Of a DNA stretch of 64,000 nt, positions 36,990 to 44,822 are shown piece by piece. Within the stretch, counting starts at the first letter, position 1. Each line of letters begins with the position of its first letter. The notes beneath the pieces were generated by a model. It was not told where the DNA came from and ran no database searches. It was given only the letters and a program-made list of their open reading frames with translations. Source of the stretch: Pseudomonas japonica (GTDB lineage: Bacteria; Pseudomonadota; Gammaproteobacteria; Pseudomonadales; Pseudomonadaceae); NCBI RefSeq assembly GCF_900188455.1, contig NZ_FZOL01000005.1:62001-126000 (forward strand). The letters run 5' to 3'. The translations under genes and the position numbers were made by a program.

Positions 36990-37376
36990 TCAGCCCAACC
37001 GCTCCAGGAATTCTTCTTGCAGCAGCGCGTCATTGGCACTGCCGACCTGCTCGGTCACCGCGCGCTTGCTGCGCAGCTTGCCATACAGGTGTTCCAGGGC
37101 GTTGTTCAGTTTCTGGGCTGCACCCTCGATCGCCTGCTCCAGCGAGGCGGCCTTGTGGGTAACGGAAATCGGTTGATGGCCTTTTGGGCGTGCCTCCATC
37201 TGGCAGCGTTTGTCGTGCGGGCCGGGTTTTTCGCCGTTCTCGTCCCGCAGATGCACTTCGATGCGGGTCAGGGAGTCGTCGTAGCGGTCGAGCGTGCTTT
37301 CCACTGTGCTGCGTACCCACTGCTCCAGACGGATGTTGCCTTGAATATGGTTGTCGCTATTGACCTGGATTTGCAT
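36990..37376 (-). CDS. HPF/RaiA-family ribosome-associated protein
   Basis: 128-residue protein of the ribosome hibernation family: MQIQVNSDNHIQGNIRLEQW, the RIEVHLRDENG strand and KGHQPISVTHKAASLEQAIEGA. Such proteins bind the 30S decoding centre in stationary phase or stress. The C-terminus (AVTEQVGSANDALLQEEFLE) is longer than in YfiA/HPF short forms but lacks the dimerisation domain of long HPF. Monocistronic. The 246-bp gap upstream to 37622 contains its A/T-rich promoter region and a single REP arm. Confidence 0.82.
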   Translation of the reverse strand: MQIQVNSDNHIQGNIRLEQWVRSTVESTLDRYDDSLTRIEVHLRDENGEKPGPHDKRCQMEARPKGHQPISVTHKAASLEQAIEGAAQKLNNALEHLYGKLRSKRAVTEQVGSANDALLQEEFLERLG

Positions 37377-37564
37377 GATTCCAATCCTTATTCAGCTAGC
37401 TCGCAAGAGGCCGATGAGGGGAGGGACCCCTGTGGAAATCATTGCCTCTTGACTACAAGGTCAGGCACTTCGCCGAACATTTCAACCCCCTAAAAAATAA
37501 AAAATTATTCTTTCAAACGGGCTGGGAAATCGGGTTAGGATCAGGGAGATAAGTGGTCAGGGTT

Positions 37565-37606
37565 GGGCCGCAACGCGGCCCATTCGCGAGCAAGCTCGCT
37601 CCCACA
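37565..37606. repeat. Single REP arm of the second family
   Basis: GGGCCGCAACGCGGCCC followed by TTCGCGAGCAAGCTCGCTCC and CAC. Only one arm is present, unlike the paired element at 26746-26849. It abuts the 3' end of fecA. Confidence 0.8.
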
Positions 37607-37622
37607 GGGGATTGTGCAATCC

Positions 37623-39947
37623 TCAGAACGCCACCGACGTCTGCAGATACACCGTCCGCGGTTCCCCCACGTACTTGCCCTTGTTGTTGTCGTCGAACGA
37701 CCGGGTGAAGTACTCGCGATTGAAGAGGTTCCTCACCCCCACCGCTACGTTCAGGTTCGACAGCTGCGGCCCGAAGTCATACGCCGCGCGGCTGCTGAAC
37801 AGCATGTAGCCGGGGATCCGCCCGGTGCTGCCGTCGGCGCTTTCCCGCGCGGTATTGGCGTTGTCGGCGAACTGGTCGCTCTGGTACGTGCTGTCCAGGT
37901 TCAGCTTCCACGGACCCTCGGTGTAACCGACACCCAGCGTGCCCTTGTGCCGCGACGAGAACGGCACGCGGTTGCCCTTGTTCGCGCCGTCCTCGCGGAT
38001 GCTCGCGTCGACGAAGGCGTAGCTGGCGTACACGTCGAAACCGGCGAGCGCCGGGCTGACGTCGTCGAGGGCGTATTTCACGCTGGTCTCCAGTCCCTGG
38101 TGACGGGTTTCGCCGCGGGCGATCACGCTGTCGTTGGTCTGGTTGCTTTCGTACTGGTTGTCGAAGTTGATGAGGAACAGGCCGGCTTCTGCCTGCAAGT
38201 TGCCGTTATCGTAGCGGGTGCCGACTTCCCAGGTACGCGCCTTCTCCGGCTTCACTTCACCCTGGTCGACGCGGTTGGGCATCTGGCTGTACTGCACGCT
38301 GCCGAACGAGCCTTCGGTGTTGGCGTAGAGGTTCCAGCTGTCGCTCAGGTGGTACATCACGTTGAGCGCCGGCAGGGCGGTGTTGTAGCTGCCCTGATAG
38401 TCCTTGCCGGTGAGGTTGTTGTTCTGCCGCGAGTCGATCATCTCGTAGCGGATGCCCGGGGTGATGGTCCACTGGCCGATGTCGATGCGGTCGTCGAGGA
38501 ACAGCGCGTGGGCCTCGGTGGCGCCACGGGTATCGCGGTCGTTGCGGCTCGCCGTGCTCGGCAGGCGGTTGGCGCTGACCGCTTCCATGAAGCGCAGCTC
38601 GTGCCCGGCCTCGTTGACGTAGCGGTAGCCGAGGCCGACCTCGTGGTGGCTCTCACCGAGGGCGAAGCCCTGGGTGAAGCGGGTCTCGATACCGCGCACC
38701 CAGTATTCCCGCGGCGACAGCGAGATCGAGCTGCCCTGGCGCAGGTAGCCGCTGCGCAGGGTCTTGGTGAAGAAGCTGTTGACGCTGAACTGGCGCTCGC
38801 CGTCCTTGTAGTCGTAGCCGGCGTTGATCATGGTGCGGCGGCCCCAGAACTCGTCGACCAGTCGTGTCGACTGGTAGGGATCGGCCTTGTAGTCGGCCAC
38901 GCTCAGACCGCCGGGCATCTGCGCCTCGCCCTCGTAGTACTGGGCCATGGCGTGCAGGCTGTTGGCCTCGTCGATCTGGAACCTGCCCTTGAGGATCAGG
39001 TCGTCGATCTGCGTGTCGCTGTGCTCGCGCCAGTCGCCGCCGCGGGTGCCGGAGTACAGCAGGGCGCCGCCGAGGCCGTTGTCGGCGGTGCCGCCGGCGA
39101 GCAGGTTGGCGCTGCTCTTGAAGCCGTCATGGCTGGACGACGGGCTGGTCTGGGTCTGCAGGCCGGCCTTCACGGTGGGCTCGTCGGGAATCGCCCGGGT
39201 CACGAAGTTGACGATGCCGCCGACGTTCTGTGGCCCGTAGCGCACCGCGCCGCCACCGCGCACCACGTCCACCGCATCCATGTTGCCGAGGCTGATCGGG
39301 GCGAAGGACAGCTGCGGCTGGCCATAGGGCGCGAAGGGCACCGGAATGCCGTCCATCAGCACCGTGGAGCGCGAGGCCAGGCGCGGGTTGAGGCCGCGAA
39401 TGCCGAAGTTCAGGGCCATGTCGTGGCTGCCGGTGCCGTTGTTCTCCGGGGCGTTGACGCCGGGGATGCGGTTGAGCACTTCCCGCGCGCTGCTGGCGCC
39501 GCTGCGTTCGAATTCCTCGCGACGGATCACATCGCGGGCACCGGGGTGCTCGAAGACGTTGTCCTGCTGTGCATCGCCGAGCCAGTCACCGACCACGCTG
39601 GAGGCGCCGAGCTCGATCGGTGCGCTGGCGACGTCGCTCACAGGTTGCAGGCTGAAGGCATTGTCGCCTTCGGCGCGGGCTTCCAGGCCGGTGCCTTGCA
39701 GCAGGGCGGCGAGCCCCTGGGCCGGGGTGAAATCGCCGCTCAGGCCGTGGCTCCGCAGGCCCTGGGTGATTTCCGAGGCGAAGGAGATCAGCACGCCGCT
39801 GTCGCGACCGAACTGGTTCAGGGCGCTTTCCAGTGACATCGGCGCGATCTGGTAGCTGCGTGCCGGGGCTTCGGCGGCGTGCAGCGGGGCGACGCTGGCG
39901 AGGGACAGCAGCAGGGCGAGGGCGAGCGGGCTCGGTCGGAAGGGCAT
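37623..39947 (-). CDS. fecA: TonB-dependent ferric citrate receptor FecA
   Basis: 774-residue outer-membrane receptor for ferric dicitrate. Signal peptide (LALALLLSLASVAPLHAAEA), then an STN signalling domain (SYQIAPMSLESALNQFGRDS) that talks to FecR, plug and 22-strand barrel. Long stretches match E. coli FecA as I remember it, for example APYGQPQLSFAPISLGNMDA, YWVRGIETRF and ANTEGSFGSVQYSQM, and length is the same. ATG 39947 starts the signal peptide. It is separated from fecR by 490 bp holding a REP pair with a tandem array and probably has its own ECF promoter at 39996-40022. Confidence 0.96.
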   Translation of the reverse strand: MPFRPSPLALALLLSLASVAPLHAAEAPARSYQIAPMSLESALNQFGRDSGVLISFASEITQGLRSHGLSGDFTPAQGLAALLQGTGLEARAEGDNAFSLQPVSDVASAPIELGASSVVGDWLGDAQQDNVFEHPGARDVIRREEFERSGASSAREVLNRIPGVNAPENNGTGSHDMALNFGIRGLNPRLASRSTVLMDGIPVPFAPYGQPQLSFAPISLGNMDAVDVVRGGGAVRYGPQNVGGIVNFVTRAIPDEPTVKAGLQTQTSPSSSHDGFKSSANLLAGGTADNGLGGALLYSGTRGGDWREHSDTQIDDLILKGRFQIDEANSLHAMAQYYEGEAQMPGGLSVADYKADPYQSTRLVDEFWGRRTMINAGYDYKDGERQFSVNSFFTKTLRSGYLRQGSSISLSPREYWVRGIETRFTQGFALGESHHEVGLGYRYVNEAGHELRFMEAVSANRLPSTASRNDRDTRGATEAHALFLDDRIDIGQWTITPGIRYEMIDSRQNNNLTGKDYQGSYNTALPALNVMYHLSDSWNLYANTEGSFGSVQYSQMPNRVDQGEVKPEKARTWEVGTRYDNGNLQAEAGLFLINFDNQYESNQTNDSVIARGETRHQGLETSVKYALDDVSPALAGFDVYASYAFVDASIREDGANKGNRVPFSSRHKGTLGVGYTEGPWKLNLDSTYQSDQFADNANTARESADGSTGRIPGYMLFSSRAAYDFGPQLSNLNVAVGVRNLFNREYFTRSFDDNNKGKYVGEPRTVYLQTSVAF

Positions 39948-39995
39948 TGCGGGATCCTTGAGAAGAGCGGGAGGGAAGGGTTCTGTCTTCTCTGT

Positions 39996-40022
39996 CACGC
40001 GAGGTTCGGAAAACGGCTCACC
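39996..40022 (-). promoter_or_regulatory. Candidate FecI-type promoter of fecA
   Basis: On the minus strand GGTGAG, 17 bp, CGTG, preceded by an A-rich stretch and ending about 49 bp before the fecA ATG. A nearly identical layout (GGTGAG-N18-CGTG) precedes the other receptor gene at 45812. A perfect hairpin, AAAACGG-TGAG-CCGTTTT (40010-40027), overlaps the proposed -35. Confidence 0.55.
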
Positions 40023-40040
40023 GTTTTGAGATTTATTTTT

Positions 40041-40083
40041 GGGGACCGCTTTGCGGTCCTTCGCGGGCAAGCCACGCTCCTAC
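40041..40083. repeat. Left REP arm flanking the tandem array
   Basis: GGGGACCGCTTTGCGGTCC followed by the arm TTCGCGGGCAAGCCACGCTC and CTAC. It is the right-hand type of arm of the GTAGGAGC family, here placed at the left of the array, with its partner at 40391-40432 in inverted orientation on the other side. Confidence 0.85.
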
Positions 40084-40089
40084 CGGAAT

Positions 40090-40386
40090 CGCGTGATATC
40101 GGGTTTGCCGCGCAATCGCGTGATATCCGGTTTGCCACGCAATCGCGTGATATCGGGTTTGCCGCGCAATCGCGTGATATCCGGTTTGCCACGCAATCGC
40201 GTGATATCGGGTTTGCCGCGCAATCGCGTGATATCCGGTTTGCCACGCAATCGCGTGATATCGGGTTTGCCGCGCAATCGCGTGATATCCGGTTTGCCAC
40301 GCAATTTCGTGATATCGGGTTTGCCGTGCAATCGCGTGATATCCGGTTTGCCGCGCAATTGCGTGATATCGGATTTGCCGCGCAAT
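40090..40386. repeat. 27-bp tandem array, 11 copies, in a 54-bp higher-order pattern
   Basis: Eleven contiguous 27-bp units, each with CGCGTGATATC, then GGTTTGCC and ending CGCAAT. Copies 1-8 alternate strictly between a GGG/GCCGCG form and a CCG/GCCACG form, giving a 54-bp higher-order repeat; copies 9-11 are decayed. There are no spacers. Every unit has the GATATC dyad. It lies between fecR and fecA, flanked by two inverted REP arms. Since 27 is divisible by 3, it is open in several frames; I do not call a gene here. Confidence 0.95.
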
Positions 40387-40390
40387 CCTC

Positions 40391-40432
40391 GTAGGAGCGT
40401 GGCTTGCCCGCGAAGGCCTGCGCAGCAGGCCC
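40391..40432. repeat. Right REP arm flanking the tandem array
   Basis: GTAGGAGCGTGGCTTGCCCG followed by CGAAGGCCTGCGCAGCAGGC. The inner stem GGCCTGC/GCAGGCC differs from the usual GGACCGC/GCGGTCC but is compensated on both sides. It ends 5 bp before the fecR stop codon. Confidence 0.85.
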
Positions 40433-40437
40433 AGACA

Positions 40438-41373
40438 TCAGGCGCGAGCTTCCACCGTCACCCAATACCGGGTAAACCGCCGCACCCTGACCGGCAAGGC
40501 CACCTCCAGTAGTTCCAGGATCCGCTCGCTGTCCGCCAGCGGATAACTGCCCGACACCCGCAACCTGGCCACCGCCGGGTCGCAGTTGAGCTGCCCGCGT
40601 CGATAGCGCCCCAGCTCTTCGAGGAACTCCGCCAGCGGCATGTGCGCCGCCACCAGCATGCCGTCGACCCAGGCGCCGCTGTTGGCGTCCAGCGGCCCGC
40701 GCACGCTCCAGCCGGCTTCGTCGAAACGTGCCTGCTGCTCACGCTCCAGCACCTCCCCGGCCAGGCTCGCGTGCCCCTGGAACACCGCCACGCCACTCTG
40801 CCGCGACCACTGGCGAACATTGAAACGCCCGGCGGACAGGTCCAGCAGGCCATCGCGGGTCAGCACCCGCAACGGCCGGCGATCCTCGGCCACGTCGAGC
40901 AACAGTTCGCCGTCGAGCAGGTGCACCAGGCGCTGCCCGGCATCGAAGCGCACATCGGCGGCGCTGGCGGTGTTCAGGTGCAACTGGCTGCCGTCGTCCA
41001 GGCGCAGTTGCCGGCGCTGCCCCAGCGGGCTGCGGTAGTCCGCCAGCAGCGGCGGCAGGCGGTCGCTGGCCTGCATGCCCAGCCCCGCGGCGCTGCCGGC
41101 ACCGAGTATCAGCAGCAACTTCAGGGCGCGACGCCGGCTGGCCGAGGCGGATGCCTGCAGGGTGGCGTGGGCCAGCGGGGATGACAGGCCGTTCAGGCGC
41201 TGGTTGACCCGCTGGATGTGCGCCCAGGCCTGACGGTGCTCTTCGCTGGCCTGCAACCAGCGCTCCATCGCCAGTTGCTGACGCGGGTCGAGACTGCCGC
41301 CCTGCAGCTCGATCAGCCAGTGCACGGCCTGTTCGGCGACGCGGGGGGAGAATGCGCGGTTGTCGTGGTTCAC
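40438..41373 (-). CDS. fecR: FecR anti-sigma/sigma regulator
   Basis: 311-residue inner-membrane regulator carrying the signal from FecA to FecI. N-terminal cytoplasmic domain (VAEQAVHWLIELQGG and the W-rich RWLQASEEHRQAWAHIQRVN), one membrane helix (LKLLLILGAGSAAGLGM), periplasmic FecR domain with YRSPLGQRRQLRLDDGSQLHL-type core (residues about 115-135) and C-terminal STN-like part ending RYWVTVEARA. The start is GTG 41373, overlapping the fecI TGA as GTGA. Confidence 0.92.
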   Translation of the reverse strand: MNHDNRAFSPRVAEQAVHWLIELQGGSLDPRQQLAMERWLQASEEHRQAWAHIQRVNQRLNGLSSPLAHATLQASASASRRRALKLLLILGAGSAAGLGMQASDRLPPLLADYRSPLGQRRQLRLDDGSQLHLNTASAADVRFDAGQRLVHLLDGELLLDVAEDRRPLRVLTRDGLLDLSAGRFNVRQWSRQSGVAVFQGHASLAGEVLEREQQARFDEAGWSVRGPLDANSGAWVDGMLVAAHMPLAEFLEELGRYRRGQLNCDPAVARLRVSGSYPLADSERILELLEVALPVRVRRFTRYWVTVEARA

Positions 41374-41873
41374 AGGGCGAAGTAACAGCGCATGGCCGCC
41401 TTGTTCAGATGACGTTTCACCGTGGCCAGGGAGATGCCCAGTTGCGCGGCGATTTCGTTGTAGCTCAGGCCATCGACCTGGGCCAGCAGGAAGGCGCGCT
41501 TGACCTGGCTCGGCAGGCCATCGAGCAGGCGGTCCAGTTCCAGCAGGGTGTCGAAGATGATCGCCCGGTGTTCCTCCGACGGCGCCACGTCTTCCGGCAA
41601 CTGTGCCAGGGCTTGCAGGTAGGCGCGCTCCAGCTCCTGGCGGCGGTAGTGGTTGAACAGCACGCGCTTGGCCACGGTGGTGAGGAAGGCGCGCGGCTCG
41701 TTCGGCGCCGGTGCCTCGCGGGCCTGCAGCAGACGCATGAAGGTGTCCTGGGCCAGGTCGGCGGCATTCTCCGGGCAGCCCAGACGCCGCCGCAGCCAGC
41801 CGGTGAGCCAGTGATGATGGTCGTGGTAGAGGCCTTCCAGCGAAGTCGAGAGAACGCGAGGGGCGCTGGGCAC
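41370..41873 (-). CDS. fecI: ECF sigma factor FecI
   Basis: 167-residue iron-starvation ECF sigma factor. Region 2 shows LYHDHHHWLTGWLRRRLGCP and DLAQDTFMRLLQAR; region 4 has LPSQVKRAFLLAQVDGLSYN and EIAAQLGISLATVKRHL. It should direct transcription of fecA. I choose GTG 41873, which gives the usual FecI length; the frame is open to 42005 but those residues look non-coding. Upstream lies a weak Fur-like box (41902-41920). Stop overlaps the fecR start. Confidence 0.9.
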   Translation of the reverse strand: MPSAPRVLSTSLEGLYHDHHHWLTGWLRRRLGCPENAADLAQDTFMRLLQAREAPAPNEPRAFLTTVAKRVLFNHYRRQELERAYLQALAQLPEDVAPSEEHRAIIFDTLLELDRLLDGLPSQVKRAFLLAQVDGLSYNEIAAQLGISLATVKRHLNKAAMRCYFAL

Positions 41874-41901
41874 CTGAACACTCCGGCGCCGCGATGCGCA
41901 A

Positions 41902-41920
41902 AAGAATAAGAATTGTTCGC
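41902..41920. promoter_or_regulatory. Weak Fur-like box upstream of fecI
   Basis: AAGAATAAGAATTGTTCGC aligns with the Fur 6-6-1-6 pattern with about 11 of 18 informative positions. It lies about 30 bp before the fecI start, where iron repression is expected. Confidence 0.4.
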
Positions 41921-41990
41921 ATTGTATGTGGGAAAAGCTCAGACCGGCAATCGGACAATGACCGCCGGTGTGTAAGACAGTTTTGCGTGT

Positions 41991-42009
41991 GAGAATCCTT
42001 ATCATTTAT
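41991..42009. promoter_or_regulatory. Fur-like box of the divergent iron operon
   Basis: GAGAATCCTTATCATTTAT matches 12 of 19 positions of the Fur consensus, including GAGAAT and ATCATT. It lies 34 bp upstream of the DUF3649 start, suitable for iron repression of the operon that also carries the second sigma/anti-sigma pair. Confidence 0.55.
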
Positions 42010-42042
42010 ATTGTCGGCCTTTTCCGCCGTGGACATTCCTTC

Positions 42043-42348
42043 ATGAAGAGCAAAGCCGCCGGCCTGAACCTGAGTTACCGCCTGGCCGTGGCCTCGCGCT
42101 GCCTCGCGGCGTTGCTCGGTGGCTATCTGCTGGCGTCCATGGCCAGCGTCTGCCTGAGCCTGTTGCTGCCGCTGCCACGCCCCGAGGCGGTGCTCAGCGG
42201 CATGATGAGCTCGTTCCTGTTCTACCTCGGCGCTTTCCTCTGGGCGTTCGCCGCGCGCACCGCGGCCAGGGCCTGGCTGGGTATCCTGCTGCCGGCCGTG
42301 GTGCTGGCGGCGATCAATGGACTGACGTACTGGATGAACCAGCCATGA
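42043..42348 (+). CDS. DUF3649 membrane protein of iron operon
   Basis: 101-residue inner-membrane protein with three hydrophobic helices (LAALLGGYLLASMASVCLSL and later SSFLFYLGAFLWAFAAR) matching the DUF3649 family found beside PepSY proteins and siderophore receptors. Presumed role in siderophore reduction or iron release at the inner membrane, unproven. ATG 42043 follows a Fur-like box; the stop overlaps the PepSY gene (ATGA). Confidence 0.85.
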   Translation: MKSKAAGLNLSYRLAVASRCLAALLGGYLLASMASVCLSLLLPLPRPEAVLSGMMSSFLFYLGAFLWAFAARTAARAWLGILLPAVVLAAINGLTYWMNQP

Positions 42349-43925
42349 AAGAGGGTTTCCGCCAGGCGATGGCCTGGCTGCACACGTGGGCCGGACTGAT
42401 TTTCGGCTGGTTGCTGTTCGCGATCTTCCTCACCGGGACGATGTCCTACTTCAAGCCCGAGATCACCCGCTGGAGTCAGCCGGAGATCCCCGTGCACGCG
42501 CTGGACACCGCCACCAGCCTGGACAGGGCCCAGGACTACCTGCAACGCCATGCCGCCGATGCGCCGAGCTGGTTCATCCAGTTGCCGGACGAACGCACCC
42601 CCGGCATCGGCGTCGGCTGGCGTGGCGGCGACGGTCCGCGCGGCTTCACCCGCAAGACCCTCGACGCCGCCACCGGCGAGGCAATCGAGGCCCGCGACAC
42701 CCGTGGCGGGGACTTCTTCTACCGCTTCCACTTCCAGCTGGAGATGCCCCATCCCTGGGGCCGCTGGCTGGCGACCTTCGCCGCGCTGATGATGCTGGTC
42801 GGCCTGGTCACCGGGATCATCACCCACAAGAAGATCTTCAAGGAGTTCTTCACCTTCCGTCCCGGCAAGGGCCAGCGTTCCTGGCTCGACGGGCACAACG
42901 CGATCGGCGTGCTGGTGCTGCCGTTCCACCTGATGATCAGCTACAGCAGCCTGGTGATCTTCATGTACATGGTCATGCCGGCGAGCATCCTCGCCAGCTA
43001 TGGCAGCGACGAGCAGGCGTTCTTCAACGACGTGTTCAGCCCGCGGCAGACCCTGCAGCCATCCGGTGAGAAGCAGCCGCTGCCGGCCTTGCCGCAGTTG
43101 TACGCGAAGGTCCTGGAGCAGGCGCCCGAGGCGAAGGTGATCTGGGTCGACGTGCAGCGCCCCGGCGATCGCAATGCCCAGGTGCTGTTCATCCCCGACG
43201 GCCATGAGCGCGTCGCCGTGCAGCGCGGCGCCGGCTGGCGCTACGACGCCGCCGACGACTCGCTGGCCTGGCGCGCGCGCGCCGAGCATGTGCCGGGGAT
43301 CATCAGTGGCGGCTTCTATGGCCTGCACATGGCCTCGTTCGCCGGGCCACTGCTGCGCTGGCTGTACTTCTTCTTCGGCCTGGCCGGCACCGCGGTGATC
43401 GGCACCGGCCTGGTGCTGTGGCTCGGCAAGCGCCAGCTCAAGCATGCGAAAAGCGGCACCCAGCCATTCGAACTGCGTCTGGTCGAGGTGCTGAATATCG
43501 CCAGCATGAGCGGGCTGATCCTCGCCGTGGCCGGTTTCTTCTGGGCCAATCGCCTGCTGCCGGTAGCCTTGCAGGGGCGCGCCGACTGGGAGGTCAATGT
43601 GTTCTTCGGCGTCTGGCTGAGCGCGTTGCTGCATGCCGTGCTGCGACCGGGCCGACGCGCCTGGGGCGAGCAACTGGCCCTGGCGGCGCTGCTCTGGGCG
43701 GGGCTGCCGCTGCTCAACGCCCTGAGTACCGGGCAAGGCCTGCAGCATTCCCTGCGCGGCGGCGACTGGGCCATGGCCGGCTTCGACCTCACCGCCCTCG
43801 GCTGTGGCCTGTTCCTCGCCTGGAGCGCCGGCAAGATGTTCGGCGAGCCGACCCCGGCGCCCAAGCGCGTGCCACGGCCGGCCAAGGCCGCGCCCGCGCG
43901 CAACAGTGAAGCGGAGGCAGGCTGA
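42345..43925 (+). CDS. PepSY-domain inner-membrane protein (PiuB-like)
   Basis: 526-residue membrane protein with PepSY-associated transmembrane helices: LHTWAGLIFGWLLFAIFLTG at the N-terminus, periplasmic PepSY region, then HPWGRWLATFAALMMLVGLV, a conserved DGHNAIGVLVLPFHLMISYS helix and four more helices at the C-terminus. Family members next to TonB receptors are thought to be ferric-siderophore reductases. Translationally coupled upstream; the stop overlaps the DUF3325 ATG by one base. The C-terminal tail is rich in Pro and Ala. Confidence 0.9.
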   Translation: MKEGFRQAMAWLHTWAGLIFGWLLFAIFLTGTMSYFKPEITRWSQPEIPVHALDTATSLDRAQDYLQRHAADAPSWFIQLPDERTPGIGVGWRGGDGPRGFTRKTLDAATGEAIEARDTRGGDFFYRFHFQLEMPHPWGRWLATFAALMMLVGLVTGIITHKKIFKEFFTFRPGKGQRSWLDGHNAIGVLVLPFHLMISYSSLVIFMYMVMPASILASYGSDEQAFFNDVFSPRQTLQPSGEKQPLPALPQLYAKVLEQAPEAKVIWVDVQRPGDRNAQVLFIPDGHERVAVQRGAGWRYDAADDSLAWRARAEHVPGIISGGFYGLHMASFAGPLLRWLYFFFGLAGTAVIGTGLVLWLGKRQLKHAKSGTQPFELRLVEVLNIASMSGLILAVAGFFWANRLLPVALQGRADWEVNVFFGVWLSALLHAVLRPGRRAWGEQLALAALLWAGLPLLNALSTGQGLQHSLRGGDWAMAGFDLTALGCGLFLAWSAGKMFGEPTPAPKRVPRPAKAAPARNSEAEAG

Positions 43926-44251
43926 TGCTGGCGATCGCCCTGTTTGCCTTCGCGGGGTCCGCCGCGCTGTGCCTGGCCATGGACAAGCATTTCAACGAAC
44001 TGCTCGGTCGCAAGGCGACGGCGGCGCAACTGCTCGGCCTGCGCGGCGCCGGCTGGCTGCTGCTGGCCCTCGCCCTGGGTGCGGCGGTTGAGCACGCGGG
44101 CTGGGCCGTGGGGCTGGCCGAGTTCTTCGGCATGTTCATGGCCGGCTTGTGCCTGTGGGTGTTCGTCCTGCCCTATCGACCGCGCTGGCTGCTCGGGCTG
44201 GCCCTGCTCAGCCTGCTGCTGGCGCCCTTTGCCGCGCTGGGGTTGATCTGA
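43925..44251 (+). CDS. DUF3325 membrane protein
   Basis: 108 residues, three to four hydrophobic helices, DUF3325 pattern MDKHFNELLGRKATAAQLLG and FGMFMAGLCLWVFVLPYRPR. Found in iron operons together with DUF3649 and PepSY proteins, presumably a partner of the PepSY protein. Overlaps the preceding stop by one base and lies 4 bp before the sigma factor gene. Confidence 0.85.
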   Translation: MLAIALFAFAGSAALCLAMDKHFNELLGRKATAAQLLGLRGAGWLLLALALGAAVEHAGWAVGLAEFFGMFMAGLCLWVFVLPYRPRWLLGLALLSLLLAPFAALGLI

Positions 44252-44255
44252 AGCG

Positions 44256-44822
44256 ATGAACGAACCTTTCGATCCGCCACCCGCCGACACCCCGGCGCGG
44301 GCACGCTTCCTCCAGGTATTCCTGGCCCAGCGCGGGCGCATGGAAAGCCTGGTGAGCCGGCGGGTCGGTTGCCGGGCGACGGCGGCGGACCTGGTGCAGG
44401 ACCTGTTCCTGCGCTTCTGGCGCCGGCCGCAGGTCGAGGTCGAAGCCCTGGACAGCTATCTGATGCGCTGCGCCGGCAATATCGCCATCGACCACCTGCG
44501 CAGCGAAGGTGCCCGCGAGCGGGTCACCGACAGCCTGGCCGAGCCGCTGCAGCCGTCGCTGGACAGCGAGCCGCAGGCCGCCCTCGAAGCCGACAGCGAC
44601 CTGCGCCGGATCGAGGCGGCCCTGCGCCAGTTGCCCGAGCGCACCCGGCATATCTTCCTGCTCAACCGCATCCATGGGCGCACCTATGGCGAGATCGCCA
44701 AGGTCATGAACCTGTCCCAAAGTGCCGTGGAAAAACATATGATGCGTGCCCTCGAGGCCTGCAAGGCGAGTGTCGCCGTGGACCCCGAGCAATCCCGCAA
44801 GCCAGGAAGCGCGCCGCGATGA
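44256..44822 (+). CDS. FecI-family ECF sigma factor (FiuI-like)
   Basis: 188-residue ECF sigma factor: region 2 RMESLVSRRVGCRATAADLV and LFLRFWRRPQVEV, LDSYLMRCAGNIAIDHLR, region 4 LPERTRHIFLLNRIHGRTYG and EIAKVMNLSQSAVEKHMMRA. Belongs to the iron-starvation group and with the next two genes forms a sigma / anti-sigma / receptor set in the order of fiuI-fiuR-fiuA of P. aeruginosa. Start overlaps nothing but lies 4 bp after DUF3325; its end overlaps the FecR-like gene by four bases. Confidence 0.92.
   Translation: MNEPFDPPPADTPARARFLQVFLAQRGRMESLVSRRVGCRATAADLVQDLFLRFWRRPQVEVEALDSYLMRCAGNIAIDHLRSEGARERVTDSLAEPLQPSLDSEPQAALEADSDLRRIEAALRQLPERTRHIFLLNRIHGRTYGEIAKVMNLSQSAVEKHMMRALEACKASVAVDPEQSRKPGSAPR

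Noticed and set aside
37563..39836. 757-residue open frame on the plus strand
   Set aside because: Antisense shadow of fecA, which is identified with very high confidence on the other strand.
40090..40386. CRISPR array
   Set aside because: The 27-bp units follow each other directly with no variable spacers and no cas genes are nearby.
39879..40512. Repeat-containing proteins encoded by the 27-bp array
   Set aside because: The array is open in several frames on both strands only because 27 is a multiple of three and the unit lacks stops. The frames run into REP sequence and have no ribosome site, so they are not called as genes.
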